Shown: positions 27,934-36,231 of the stretch, piece after piece
How the letters are laid out: each line of letters opens with the position of its first letter
Position numbering within the stretch: the stretch's first letter is position 1
NCBI RefSeq assembly: GCF_001988955.1
Contig: NZ_CP014263.1
Coordinates: 3,690,001 to 3,754,000, forward strand
Direction of reading: 5' to 3'
Origin: Spirosoma montaniterrae
Lineage (GTDB): Bacteria > Bacteroidota > Bacteroidia > Cytophagales > Spirosomataceae
Length of the DNA: 64,000 nucleotides
Program-made: the position numbers and the translations under genes
The notes under the pieces: model-generated
What the model saw: the letters and a program-made list of their open reading frames with translations, nothing else
What the model was told of the DNA's origin: nothing
The model's database searches: none

Positions 27934-28119
27934 TTAACAGGCACACGATGGGAGCGTACAACTTAAGTTCCCGTTATCATCAATGCACTCTGGACAAAGA
28001 CAGTCGCCTTGTAGTACGTTGATTATGCCAACAACTCCGCCCACAACCCCTCCGAGAATGACCGTGGCAGCAGCCAACTGTTGCTTGTCGATAATTGGCC
28101 TTTTTCTGCTTCGCTTCAT
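27934..28119 (-). CDS. Small protein with one membrane helix and a Cys-rich tail
   Basis: From the ATG at 28119 the protein has 61 residues: a basic N-terminus (MKRSRKRPIIDK), a glycine-rich hydrophobic helix (AAATVILGGVVGGVVGIINV) and a tail with six Cys (DCLCPECIDDNG and on to LPSCAC). Seven of the last 22 residues are Cys or Pro. The GGVVGGVVG helix is like those of small bacteriocins or membrane-active peptides. A stem-loop at 28129-28166 lies just upstream, so the longer start at 28137 is less likely. I recognise no family. Confidence 0.5.
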   Translation of the reverse strand: MKRSRKRPIIDKQQLAAATVILGGVVGGVVGIINVLQGDCLCPECIDDNGNLSCTLPSCAC

Positions 28120-28128
28120 AATCCTTCT

Positions 28129-28166
28129 CACCAACACCCCTGACCAGCATAGCGGGGGTGTTGGTG
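28129..28166 (-). terminator. Stem-loop downstream of the small membrane protein gene at 28192
   Basis: A perfect 12-bp stem: 28129-28140 (CACCAACACCCC) pairs with 28155-28166. It lies 26 bases past the stop of the gene at 28192-28377. No U-run follows on the minus strand, so its strength as a terminator is uncertain. Confidence 0.5.
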
Positions 28167-28191
28167 TTTAGACGGAGCATTTTTACCAACG

Positions 28192-28377
28192 TCATTGCCA
28201 AAGTTCCGGCCCAATCACCCATAAAAGTAGACCCACACAAGTATAGTGTATGGCCGTGTACACAAGCCAATATACAAGTGCTTTCCGTTTATTTTTTATA
28301 AAGAACCGGAAAAGCAGAAACGTCAAAATTGATATTACCAACGACGCTAGACCCCAAAATATGTAATTATTCTCCAT
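28192..28377 (-). CDS. Small membrane protein (two spans), unknown
   Basis: From the ATG at 28377 (MENNYIFWGL) the protein has 61 residues and two hydrophobic helices (about 7-24 and 38-57) joined by a basic loop (FFIKNKRKAL). An upstream reading to 28455 would overlap the end of the secreted-protein gene and looks unlikely. It lies 20 bases after that gene and is probably co-transcribed with it. No family is recognised. Confidence 0.5.
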   Translation of the reverse strand: MENNYIFWGLASLVISILTFLLFRFFIKNKRKALVYWLVYTAIHYTCVGLLLWVIGPELWQ

Positions 28378-28396
28378 AGTTTTGAGCCATAAGCCG

Positions 28397-29223
28397 TTAA
28401 TTGCACTTACTGTCGCAAGTTTGCATGTCAGTATATAAAGCTGCTTTTGCATCATTCATCTCCTTAACTGTGTTAAGAGCTCTATTAACCAAACAGTTAA
28501 TATCAACCGCCAATCCACCAATTACGGCGAGCAACTCAACAGTAGCAGTACCTATACCAGGGAAAAAATGCGCCCAGCTCCCTACAACATTCACCGCAGT
28601 GAAGGCAAGCCCTCCCTCAAGATGACATACCACTGCGAAGTCCCGCACAGTCTCGTATCTAATATGATTCATGCGGCTATCATACTTGTTTTGCATAATA
28701 GTTTTACATTCTTGACACTCTCTATCTTTCTTTTGTTGAGGTGTCTCCATTTCCTCCCCGCCACCACCATTCGGTTCGAGTGTTTGATTGCCCACTGAAG
28801 GCATTGTCCATCCACCACCCGAGTAATTCGGCATTGGAGGAGGTGGTGGTGGCAAACGCGGTGCAGTTACCGTCACCGGATCTAAGTCGTACATCGGCGC
28901 GTGTACTTCTACGGGTAGAGCGATTGTATCTGAAACAAGATCAGCATCCAAATCTGTTTCTAGCTCCACTGGTTCAGCAACAATTGGCAATTGTTCATCC
29001 GAGTTGAGGAAGACCTCTTCATGCAATTTGTCCAGAATCGCATTTGGCTTCTTCTTGAAAATCTTCCAGAAGGGTATGGCCACAGTGATACCGAAGGTGG
29101 GAGTTTTAGCTCTGTATCTCTGCGTAGGTGGCCCTTCGGAAGGGAAGGCACAGGCGACTGAGCCATCGCGAAATGGCATAGTAGTATTGAGACCAATACT
29201 ACTATACTGTAACATTTTCTCAT
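28397..29223 (-). CDS. Secreted Pro-rich and Cys-containing hypothetical protein (one-base frame break)
   Basis: The signal peptide (MRKCYSIVVLVSILLCHFA, start 29223) and the rest lie in two frames. Adding one base at the GGG run at 29099-29101 joins them at KLPTFGITVAIPFW into 275 residues. After the signal there is an acidic region, the segment DLDPVTVTAPR, a Pro run (PPPPPPMPN), a Gly-rich linker, then a C-terminal domain with Cys in RECQECK, VVCHLEG, DINCLVN and TCDSKCN. The last domain has a hydrophobic helix (GTATVELLAVIGGLA). I recognise no family. It heads the group of small genes 27.4-28.4 kb. Confidence 0.55.
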
Positions 29224-29368
29224 AAATTGCACTTGGTTTTAATGAAACATGAGACCACGCAAGCCGCTTTCCGTCCGGTCCAATGGCGAGAGCGGCTTTG
29301 CTGTGCAAATATGAGGAGTCTATTTAGTGTAACGCAATGGGCAAAACTGCCTATTGACAGCGAAAACC

Positions 29369-29405
29369 GTAGGCAGTTTCTATAACTATAGTAGAAACTG
29401 CCTAC
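29369..29405. terminator. Stem-loop between the NarL-type regulator and the secreted-protein gene
   Basis: Positions 29369-29382 (GTAGGCAGTTTCTA) pair with 29392-29405 over 14 bp with a 9-base loop. It lies 19 bases past the regulator stop at 29424 and probably ends that transcript. Confidence 0.6.
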
Positions 29406-29423
29406 AGTGTTTAGATTACTCAG

Positions 29424-30055
29424 TCATTCAGCCAGCCAGAAGGCTACCGAACCCGCAAATACTTTGAGCGCATGTACGCCGGGCAAGCCAAGTTTCTGAC
29501 TCATCTGGTATTTGTGGTTATCGACCGTCGATACCGATAGATTTAGTTCGACACCAATCTGCCGGGACGTATATCCCTTGGCGACAAGGCGCAGTATCTG
29601 CCTATGACGGTCAGATAGCGCATTGACCGCTTCTTGTTTCTGCTGGGTGGTAGTGGCAACACCGCCGAGAATATCGGGCTGATATAGCGATAGCCCTGGC
29701 CTACCTGCTCAAAACAGTGCAGCACCTCGGCGGGGTCGCCAATGTTGTCGGGCAGGTAGCCGCTGGCATCAACCTCAATGGCTTTCAAATAGTAAGCAGG
29801 CAATGCTGGCACACACACCACGCAGCGCGTTGCCGGGTGCAGGAGTCGGGTTTGCCGGACAAGCTCAAGCCCGGTATTATTGGCGAAAGTGGCTTCAATA
29901 AACAGCAGGTAGGGCTTTGTTTGCCGGATAACCGACAGCCAGTCACTGGCTTTTTTGCAGAACGGAAGTACAGTGTAGCCCGCTTCTTCCAATTGGGCTT
30001 TCCAATAATTAAGGGCCAATGGCTGGCTTTTTGCCAGTAAAAGAGTTGGATGCAT
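29424..30055 (-). CDS. NarL/LuxR-type response regulator (one-base frame break)
   Basis: The receiver-like domain (start at MHPTLLLAKSQP, 30055) and the HTH domain lie in different frames. Adding one base near the GGG run at 29645-29647 joins them after FSAVLPLPP into 210 residues, the usual NarL length. The HTH is complete: NALSDRHRQILRLVAKGY, then QIGVELNLSVSTVDNHKYQM, then KLGLPGVHALKVFAG. The receiver half is weak: the phosphoacceptor position reads YLLFIEATFANNTG, so Glu replaces Asp and it may work without phosphorylation. No kinase is next to it. The neighbouring thioesterase is divergent. Confidence 0.72.
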
Positions 30056-30186
30056 CGCGAGAGTTACGGTGTACAAGACCGACAAAGAAAAGCAATAGCA
30101 GGCAACTTTAGTAATCAATTTATTTCATATGATATACGCTTCAAGTAAAGCAGTTTTTGCCACATGACGGCCTTACCTTTGCTGCC

Positions 30187-30930
30187 ATGTCTTTCATACA
30201 AACCGATACGTATGCCCTGCGCGGCTATGAATGCGATGCCAACGGGCTGCTGAGTATACCAGCTCTGATGAATTTTATGCAGGAGTCGGCCAACCGCAAT
30301 GTTATAGATTACGGCATCGGTATCAACGATCTGGCCCAACGCGGCTACGGCTGGATGCTCATGCGCTTCGGCCTGCGAATGCATCAGTATCCACATTACG
30401 GCCAACATATCCGGGTTATAACCTACCCGACCTTCGTTGAAAAGTATTTTATTCACCGCGATTTTCGGGTATTGGCCGACGACGATACGTTATTGGCCGA
30501 TGCCCGCAGCACGTGGCTCGTGTTCAGTACGGAGAAGCGGTCGATGGTGCCGATGCCTGATTTTATCCGCACCCTGACGCCCCCAGCCGACGTTGATTCT
30601 CTACCAAAACTGACACTTAAACCCGATTTTCAGGCTATCCCTGTTGTTTCCACAGAAACGCAATCGGTAACGGTCGGTTGGTTCGATATAGACCAGAATC
30701 AGCATGTCAACAATGTGTCGTATGTGCAGTGGCTGCTCGAAGCGATGCCAAAAGAGATGTTACAGACAAGCGAATTAGCCGAACTTGACGTAATTTTCCG
30801 CAACGAAAGCCACTGGCCCGACCAACTTCTGATTCGCGCTGATGCCGATGATGCGCTGACCTTCCGGCACCGCATCGAACAGGCCGAAACCAGCAAAGAC
30901 GTGATTCTGGCCCGAAGCCGCTGGCGATAA
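30187..30930 (+). CDS. Acyl-ACP thioesterase
   Basis: From the ATG at 30187 (MSFIQTDTYALRGYECDANG) the protein is 247 residues with two hot-dog domains. The first includes MNFMQESANRNVIDYGIG and GWMLMRFGLRM. The second includes WFDIDQNQHVNNVSYVQWLLEAMP, where the N-x-H-x-N region is the active-site motif of plant and bacterial acyl-ACP thioesterases (PF01643). The enzyme frees fatty acids from acyl carrier protein. The longer start at 30157 is not supported. The next gene begins 18 bases later. Confidence 0.88.
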   Translation: MSFIQTDTYALRGYECDANGLLSIPALMNFMQESANRNVIDYGIGINDLAQRGYGWMLMRFGLRMHQYPHYGQHIRVITYPTFVEKYFIHRDFRVLADDDTLLADARSTWLVFSTEKRSMVPMPDFIRTLTPPADVDSLPKLTLKPDFQAIPVVSTETQSVTVGWFDIDQNQHVNNVSYVQWLLEAMPKEMLQTSELAELDVIFRNESHWPDQLLIRADADDALTFRHRIEQAETSKDVILARSRWR

Positions 30931-30947
30931 TTTTGACCAAACTAACT

Positions 30948-31873
30948 ATGACCACTTCACCAACTTCAACCACATTAGACGGCGTACTGGCGGGCTGATG
31001 CGCCGGTATAGCGAGCGCGTACCCGACGTGCAGGGCGTGATTACCGCCCTCATCGACGCGGGCGTAATTGATTCTGCCGACGACATTGAGAATGACCACA
31101 TTGCGTTTCGCACGATGGGCGTACCGAACCTCGGTCTGGCGTCTTTCGAGAAAATTTTTCTGCACTACGGCTACCAGAAACGCGACCCGTTCGATTTCAA
31201 AGAAAAGAAACTCTCAGCCTACTGGTACGCGCCACCTGCCGGAGAATCCACGCTGGGGGAAAACCTGCCTCGCATCTTCGCCAGCGAGTTGCGGGTACAC
31301 GAGTTGTCAGACAAGGCGCAGCAGATTATCCACACATATACCGACACCGTTACGAGCGACCCGGTCGATGCACTGGATTTGGACGATGCCGCAGCCGTGG
31401 ATGCGTTTCTGCACCGCCCACTCTGGCAAACGCCTACCCTGGCCGACTACCAGACACTGCTGGCCGAAAGCGAATATGCCGCGTGGGTGATTTACAACCG
31501 CTACTACCTCAACCACTTCACAATCAGCGTACATAACCTCAAACCGGGGTATAATACCATCGACGAGTTTGTGGCGTTTCTGCAAAATCGGGGCTTTAAA
31601 CTCAACTCGGCGGGGGGCGTTGTCAAGGTCAGCCCCGACGGGGGGCTGCGGCAGGCATCGACCGTTGCGCAGATGATTGAGGCCGACTTTGCCAATGGCG
31701 AAACAGCCCGCATCGCCGGTTCGTATGTTGAGTTTGCCGAACGGCGCGTATTGCCGCAATTTGCCGACCTGCCCACCAATAAGCTTGGCCGCGAACACCG
31801 GCGCGAAGGATTCGAGACGGGTAACGCTGACAAAATTTTTGAGAGTACGTTTACGACGCAAACGGGTAGATAG
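30948..31873 (+). CDS. DUF1338 family protein, 2-oxoadipate dioxygenase/decarboxylase-like (one-base frame break)
   Basis: The natural start is probably the ATG at 30948; one G added to the GGG at 30992-30994 gives TTLDGVLAGLMRRYSERVPD and a 308-residue protein. Family features are DHIAFRTMG near the start, FGxxxRDPFDFKEKKLSAYWY, and LNHFTISVHNL. The last Glu motif is AGSYVEFAERR. The His/His/Glu set matches the metal site of the VOC-fold enzyme HglS, which converts 2-oxoadipate to D-2-hydroxyglutarate in lysine breakdown. No other lysine-degradation gene is nearby, so the substrate is uncertain. Confidence 0.78.
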
Positions 31874-31879
31874 AGAAGC

Positions 31880-31930
31880 GTTTACGGTTTTCGGTTGGTA
31901 ACAAATCGCCACCAATCGAAAACTGTAAAC
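31880..31930. repeat. Intergenic inverted repeat
   Basis: GTTTACGGTTTTCGGTTGGT at 31880-31899 is nearly complementary to 31911-31930 (two mismatches). It lies between the DUF1338 stop and the next start, and may act as a terminator. It looks like one member of the simple inverted repeats common in Cytophagales genomes. Confidence 0.6.
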
Positions 31931-31934
31931 TGCC

Positions 31935-32762
31935 ATGAGGTACCTGCTTTTTCCCCTTCTCCTGCTCTCGTCTCTGGTGCTGGCGCAGAAAGCCGCACCG
32001 GTGGGATTGCAATTATACAGCTTCCGAAATCAGTTTGCGAAAGACGTGCCGGGTACAATGGCAATGGTACGGCAGTTGGGCTTCCGTGAGGTCGAACTGG
32101 CCGGTACGTATGGCATGGCTGCGGCTGATTTTGCAGCTTTATTGGCAAAAAATGGTCTGAAAGCCATTGGTACGGGGGCCGATTTTAAGGACTTAGACAA
32201 TAACGTGCCAAAGGTAGTTCGGGAAGCCAAAGCTCTGGGTGTCAAGTACGTAGTCTGTTTCTGGATTCCGCACAACGGCGATGCGTTTACGGTGCAGGAC
32301 GCCGACCGGGCCATCGACGTGTTCAACACCGCCGGGCGGCTGCTGGCCGAAAATGGCCTGTCGCTCTGTTACCACACGCATGGCTACGAGTTTCAGACCT
32401 ACCAGGACGGTACCTTTTTTGATTACTTAGCCGCGAATTTAGACCCTAAAAACTGCAACTTTGAAATGGATGTGTACTGGGTGAAATCGCCCGGCTACGA
32501 CCCCGTTGCGCTGCTACAGAAATACCCAAAACGTTTCCCGCTAATGCACCTCAAAGACCGCAAACCCGGCACCCCCGATAGCATGAACGGCCACGCCGAC
32601 GTGGAGTCGAACGTAACGCTGGGGCAGGGCGACGTTGGTATTGCGGCCATTATGAAACAAGCCAAAAAGTCGGGGGTGAAGCATTATTTTATCGAAGACG
32701 AATCGTCGCGCTCGATGGAGCAAATGGCTCTCAGTCTGGCCTTTCTGGCGGGGTTGAAGTAA
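31935..32762 (+). CDS. Secreted sugar phosphate isomerase/epimerase-like protein (TIM barrel)
   Basis: The 275-residue protein begins with a signal peptide (MRYLLFPLLLLSSLVLA) and continues with VGLQLYSFRNQFAKD, the first strand of AP-endonuclease-2-type TIM barrels. Metal-ligand regions are visible: LSLCYHTHGYEF, NFEMDVYWV, PLMHLKDRK and a final HYFIEDESS. Bacteroidota secrete many such proteins, and they are thought to act on sugars or inositol-type compounds. The substrate is unknown. The gene is followed by the convergent serine hydrolase. Confidence 0.85.
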   Translation: MRYLLFPLLLLSSLVLAQKAAPVGLQLYSFRNQFAKDVPGTMAMVRQLGFREVELAGTYGMAAADFAALLAKNGLKAIGTGADFKDLDNNVPKVVREAKALGVKYVVCFWIPHNGDAFTVQDADRAIDVFNTAGRLLAENGLSLCYHTHGYEFQTYQDGTFFDYLAANLDPKNCNFEMDVYWVKSPGYDPVALLQKYPKRFPLMHLKDRKPGTPDSMNGHADVESNVTLGQGDVGIAAIMKQAKKSGVKHYFIEDESSRSMEQMALSLAFLAGLK

Positions 32763-32831
32763 TGAGCGAAAAATTAAAAGTGTGATATCATTCCCCGATT
32801 TGGGTAGGCACAGGCCGCAACTAAGCATTTT

Positions 32832-34088
32832 TCACTTTTCATTTTTCACTTTAAACTTCTGCAAATCAGGCTTTCGCGTTCGTTTGCGGCTTGCTTCATA
32901 CTCGTAGATAATCCGGCCCAGATTGCCCATGAACGGCATACCAACGGTGTCGTAATCATACTTGCTGTCGTTCAGGATTCCATCTTCGTTGGAGTAAATG
33001 ACAGCCGCCAGCATGAATTCGATACCCTTGTCGAAATCAACGATGTAAGCGTTATCGAGCAGGTAGCCATAGGCATCGCCCACTTTATTGAAAATGCGAA
33101 TGTTTTTGGGGAACGGCCCCTTCTGATCGCCCGTGAGCAGGAATTTGCAATAGCTATCGTAATACGTCGAATCATAGCGCGGATATGTACTTTCGCGGGG
33201 TAATTGCGACAGATGATGGTAAAGAAAATTGTAATCGTCGGTGGTCAGGTTGAAACGCTGTTGGGCCGGAACCGCTTCGGGAAACAACACCGCTTTCAGG
33301 ATGTTCTGTTGCTCCTCGAGAGCGAAAAAATTCTTTTCGGTAAAGTTGAATGGTTGCCGAACAAGCGTGTCCCGACGCATGAAGCCATCGCCCCGTAGAA
33401 TCACCCCGTCGGCTTTGGGTGTTCGGTCGCAAACCTGTGCAGGTTGCTGGTAGAGCGTTTTGCCTGTGTTATCAACAAACCGGATCGGGTTGGTTCGGCG
33501 ATTCTGGTCGGGCGTCATGGCCGATTCGAGCCGGTGAACAATGCGTAGGTTTTCATACCCTTTCGCGTAAAGTTGCTCGTTTATGGCACACTGTCCCAAC
33601 AACTCATAGAGCCGGTTAAATGCGTCGTTATCGCTTACCAACAAAATTTTTTTAACGTAATGCGCCACCGAAGGCAACCCATTTTGCGCCGTTGTGTCGC
33701 GCCGAACAGCGGTTTGCCCGTACCCCGCAGAATCGGTCAGCATGGCCGCATCGCGACTGATTTTCAGTTGGTTTAGTTTCTCCAACGCGAGTAGAGCTGC
33801 CGGAAATTTTACGGTGCTGGCCGGGTAGAAATAGCGGGTTTTATCGACCCGGTAACGGTAGGTTTTGAACGAAGGGCGGTTTTGTGCGTCGCGGTCGATT
33901 TGCGTGTACAGAATCTGCACGTCGTATTTGGCCGGGTTACGTACAATTGGCCCGAACAGATCGGCATTTTTAGCGAGCAGGTCGGCCAGGAGTTTGTCGG
34001 TCTGCTGAGCCGAGGATTTAAACGCAGAGATGCAGAGGTAGACGCAGAGAACACAGAGAAATCTCAGCGATCTCTGCGTTAAACTCAT
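32832..34088 (-). CDS. Secreted serine hydrolase, class A beta-lactamase-like
   Basis: From 34088 (MSLTQRSLRFLC) the protein has 418 residues with an N-terminal signal. PASTVKFPAALLALEK holds the S-x-x-K catalytic pair and LVSDNDAFNRLYEL the S-D-N motif of class A beta-lactamases, so the fold is that of the penicillin-recognising group (PF13354). The Ser is probably a peptidase or esterase nucleophile rather than an antibiotic resistance activity. The first 20 residues and the ATG are encoded inside an interspersed repeat (34017-34106). The three genes after it in transcription direction upstream (PLP enzyme, dipeptide epimerase) suggest peptidoglycan peptide turnover. Confidence 0.82.
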   Translation of the reverse strand: MSLTQRSLRFLCVLCVYLCISAFKSSAQQTDKLLADLLAKNADLFGPIVRNPAKYDVQILYTQIDRDAQNRPSFKTYRYRVDKTRYFYPASTVKFPAALLALEKLNQLKISRDAAMLTDSAGYGQTAVRRDTTAQNGLPSVAHYVKKILLVSDNDAFNRLYELLGQCAINEQLYAKGYENLRIVHRLESAMTPDQNRRTNPIRFVDNTGKTLYQQPAQVCDRTPKADGVILRGDGFMRRDTLVRQPFNFTEKNFFALEEQQNILKAVLFPEAVPAQQRFNLTTDDYNFLYHHLSQLPRESTYPRYDSTYYDSYCKFLLTGDQKGPFPKNIRIFNKVGDAYGYLLDNAYIVDFDKGIEFMLAAVIYSNEDGILNDSKYDYDTVGMPFMGNLGRIIYEYEASRKRTRKPDLQKFKVKNEK

Positions 34089-34106
34089 GTTAACTCTGCG
34101 TTTAAA
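34017..34106. repeat. Interspersed CGCAGAG-type repeat inside the serine hydrolase signal peptide
   Basis: AACGCAGAGAT (34021-34031) and ATCTCTGCGTT (34070-34080) are inverted copies, with further GCAGAG units between them and one more inverted arm at 34092-34102. The minus-strand translation LTQRSLRFLCVLCVYLC is the reading commonly seen where this repeat enters genes. Here it supplies the start codon and signal peptide of the serine hydrolase and reaches the 3' end of the neighbouring PLP enzyme. Confidence 0.65.
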
Positions 34107-35181
34107 AAACATACTCATATACAGCGTTGGCTAAGGTTTGGATATCATCGACGGTATGAAACGCGCTGATGACGATGCGGGTATTGGCCCGGTCGTTGAC
34201 AGTCGGGTAAGCGAATGAATAAACCAAAATACCCCGTTCGAGCAGAAACGAATATAAGTCGTCTTGTTCGGTGAAGAAAACCGGATAGCCCGGCGCGTGG
34301 TGAAACAGGCCGGTAGGCATCAGTAATTTTTCGGCCAGCCGGATGTTTTCGTACAATCGGTCGCGACCTTCGGCGTAGAGCGCGTCGGCGTGCAGAAACG
34401 CGTCGGCATAAGCGGGTGGCATAGGCGAGCAAGCCCCAAAAAACGCGGTTTGGCGCAGGGAATTAATTGTCCCGGCACTGCTGAATACCGCGCCCCCCGG
34501 CAAACCCATGCCTTTTGCCAGCGAGGCCGTCACCAGCAAACTAACATTTTGTTTATGAACCAGTTGCGGCCAGATACCGCGCCCGTCGTTCAGCACACCC
34601 AGCCCGTGCGAATCATCAACGACCAGCGTAATCGGGCGGTCGTCAGGCAACTCCGGTAGCCAGTCGAACGAATAATAGTCCGACCGAACGCCGTTTACCG
34701 AATTAGTCAGGATTGCTACCGGGCCGGGCGGCAACGAGCGTATTTGAACGGGCAGCCGATGTGCCCAGTCGGCAAACGGCAGCGTGGGTGGCTGGACATC
34801 GGGGTCGTGCCACAGAGCCGGATGTGCGTAGGGTCCATAGATGAACGTTGCCCGCTGCCCCCGCAGGTAGTTGACAATCACTTGCCCGGCCATCATCCCC
34901 GACGATAACGTTAGCGCGGCTTCGGCCCCAACCCAGCGGGCCAGTTTTGCCTCGGCTTCGTCGTACACGTTCAGTTGCAGATTACCGTTTCGCGAACTGC
35001 CAAAGGCCGTACCATATCGCGCCATACTGTCTGTCAGCAACGCCCGAAACGCCGGAGATTGTGGCAAACCCAGGTAAGCGGTTCCACTGAAAAACAGATA
35101 GTTACGCCCCTCATACGTGATTTCGCGATCAGGAATATGGTCTATAAATATCGGTTTACTCGTTCGCTCGTTCAATTCCAT
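34102..35181 (-). CDS. PLP-dependent aminotransferase class I/II, BioF/KBL-like
   Basis: With the start at 35181 (MELNERTSKPIF) the protein has 359 residues. Fold-type I motifs are VVDDSHGLGVLNDG (the Asp that pairs with the PLP ring nitrogen) and LLVTASLAKGMGLPGG (the PLP Lys), which resemble the alpha-oxoamine synthase group (8-amino-7-oxononanoate synthase, 2-amino-3-ketobutyrate ligase). Its length is slightly shorter than BioF. It sits between the serine hydrolase (14-base gap) and the dipeptide epimerase (21-base gap), not with other biotin genes. The substrate is therefore uncertain; Bacteroidota have similar stand-alone enzymes next to epimerases. Confidence 0.8.
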   Translation of the reverse strand: MELNERTSKPIFIDHIPDREITYEGRNYLFFSGTAYLGLPQSPAFRALLTDSMARYGTAFGSSRNGNLQLNVYDEAEAKLARWVGAEAALTLSSGMMAGQVIVNYLRGQRATFIYGPYAHPALWHDPDVQPPTLPFADWAHRLPVQIRSLPPGPVAILTNSVNGVRSDYYSFDWLPELPDDRPITLVVDDSHGLGVLNDGRGIWPQLVHKQNVSLLVTASLAKGMGLPGGAVFSSAGTINSLRQTAFFGACSPMPPAYADAFLHADALYAEGRDRLYENIRLAEKLLMPTGLFHHAPGYPVFFTEQDDLYSFLLERGILVYSFAYPTVNDRANTRIVISAFHTVDDIQTLANAVYEYVF

Positions 35182-35202
35182 TGCGGCACACATTCACGTT
35201 TT

Positions 35203-36219
35203 TTAAGAAATTAGCCGCGCCCCGGTGCCATTCTCATCGGCATAAACAATGTGTCCCTGCTCAATGGTAACGCCAGCGGCAGGGTCGTTGGCAATGAGCA
35301 GCGAACCGTCGAGATCGGCGTAATCGAGCAGGGGCAGCAGTTGGGCAATGGCCGAAATACCCACACTCGACTCGGTCATACAGCCAACCATTACGCTAAG
35401 GCCACGTTGCCGGGCATCGGTAATCATACGTCGGGCGGGTGTCAGCCCTCCGCATTTCATGAGTTTGATATTGACACCGTGGAAATGACCCGCACACCGG
35501 GCCACGTCGGTTTCTGTGATGCAACTTTCGTCGGCAATAATTGGCAGGGGCGACTGTTCATAAACGCGCTTTGCCCCGGCCCAATCGTTGGCGGGCAGGG
35601 GTTGTTCAATAAACTCAACGCCGAGCGCGGCTAATTCGGGGGCGTAGGCCAGCGTTTGGTCGGCAGTCCAGCCACAGTTGGCATCGACCCGAAAGCGCGA
35701 ATCGGTATGCTGACGCAGCAGCCGCACGGTGTCGAGGTCTGCATCGCCCTTTCCTAATTTGATTTTGTAGAGGGGCCACGGCCATTCGAGCATTTTTTCG
35801 AGCATGCGCCCGGGCGTGTCGAGGCCAATGGTGTAGTTGGTAATTGGGCTGCGGGCGGGGTCAAGTTTCCAGCATTGGTAGAGGGGTTTGCCCTGTTTTT
35901 TGGCCCACAGGTCCCATGCAGCCTGATCGAGCGCACAAAGCGCGAACGGGTTTTGCGCCAGATGCGGCTGCATCTCGGCCCAAAACTGTTCAGGATCAGT
36001 TAGTTCGTGCTGTTCCACAAGTGGCCGAAGCGACTCTAACAGGGCTGCCATACCCTCGACCGTGAACCCGTAGTAGCGCGTGGCCGTAGCTTCGCCATAG
36101 CCAGCAAAAGACCCGTCGCGCAGGTCAATGATAAGCGTTGGCTGCACGTCGCGGCTATCGTGGGCAATGGTAAACGTATGTCGTAAACGCAGGTCGAACG
36201 AGTGAAGGTAAAGTTGCAT
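35203..36219 (-). CDS. L-Ala-D/L-Glu (dipeptide) epimerase, enolase superfamily
   Basis: The 338-residue protein has the muconate-lactonising-enzyme-type arrangement: YKIKLGKGDAD with the first catalytic Lys, RVDANCGWT and EFIEQPL and IADESCITE giving the three Mg ligands, and KLMKCGG with the second catalytic Lys. TNYTIGLDTP and the short C-terminal D-x-D region (YADLDGSLLI) fit dipeptide epimerases, which invert the Glu in L-Ala-D-Glu from peptidoglycan. It heads a co-directional group with the PLP enzyme and the serine hydrolase. It starts 12 bases after the response regulator on the same strand. Confidence 0.88.
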   Translation of the reverse strand: MQLYLHSFDLRLRHTFTIAHDSRDVQPTLIIDLRDGSFAGYGEATATRYYGFTVEGMAALLESLRPLVEQHELTDPEQFWAEMQPHLAQNPFALCALDQAAWDLWAKKQGKPLYQCWKLDPARSPITNYTIGLDTPGRMLEKMLEWPWPLYKIKLGKGDADLDTVRLLRQHTDSRFRVDANCGWTADQTLAYAPELAALGVEFIEQPLPANDWAGAKRVYEQSPLPIIADESCITETDVARCAGHFHGVNIKLMKCGGLTPARRMITDARQRGLSVMVGCMTESSVGISAIAQLLPLLDYADLDGSLLIANDPAAGVTIEQGHIVYADENGTGARLIS

Positions 36220-36231
36220 GTAGCAAAGATA

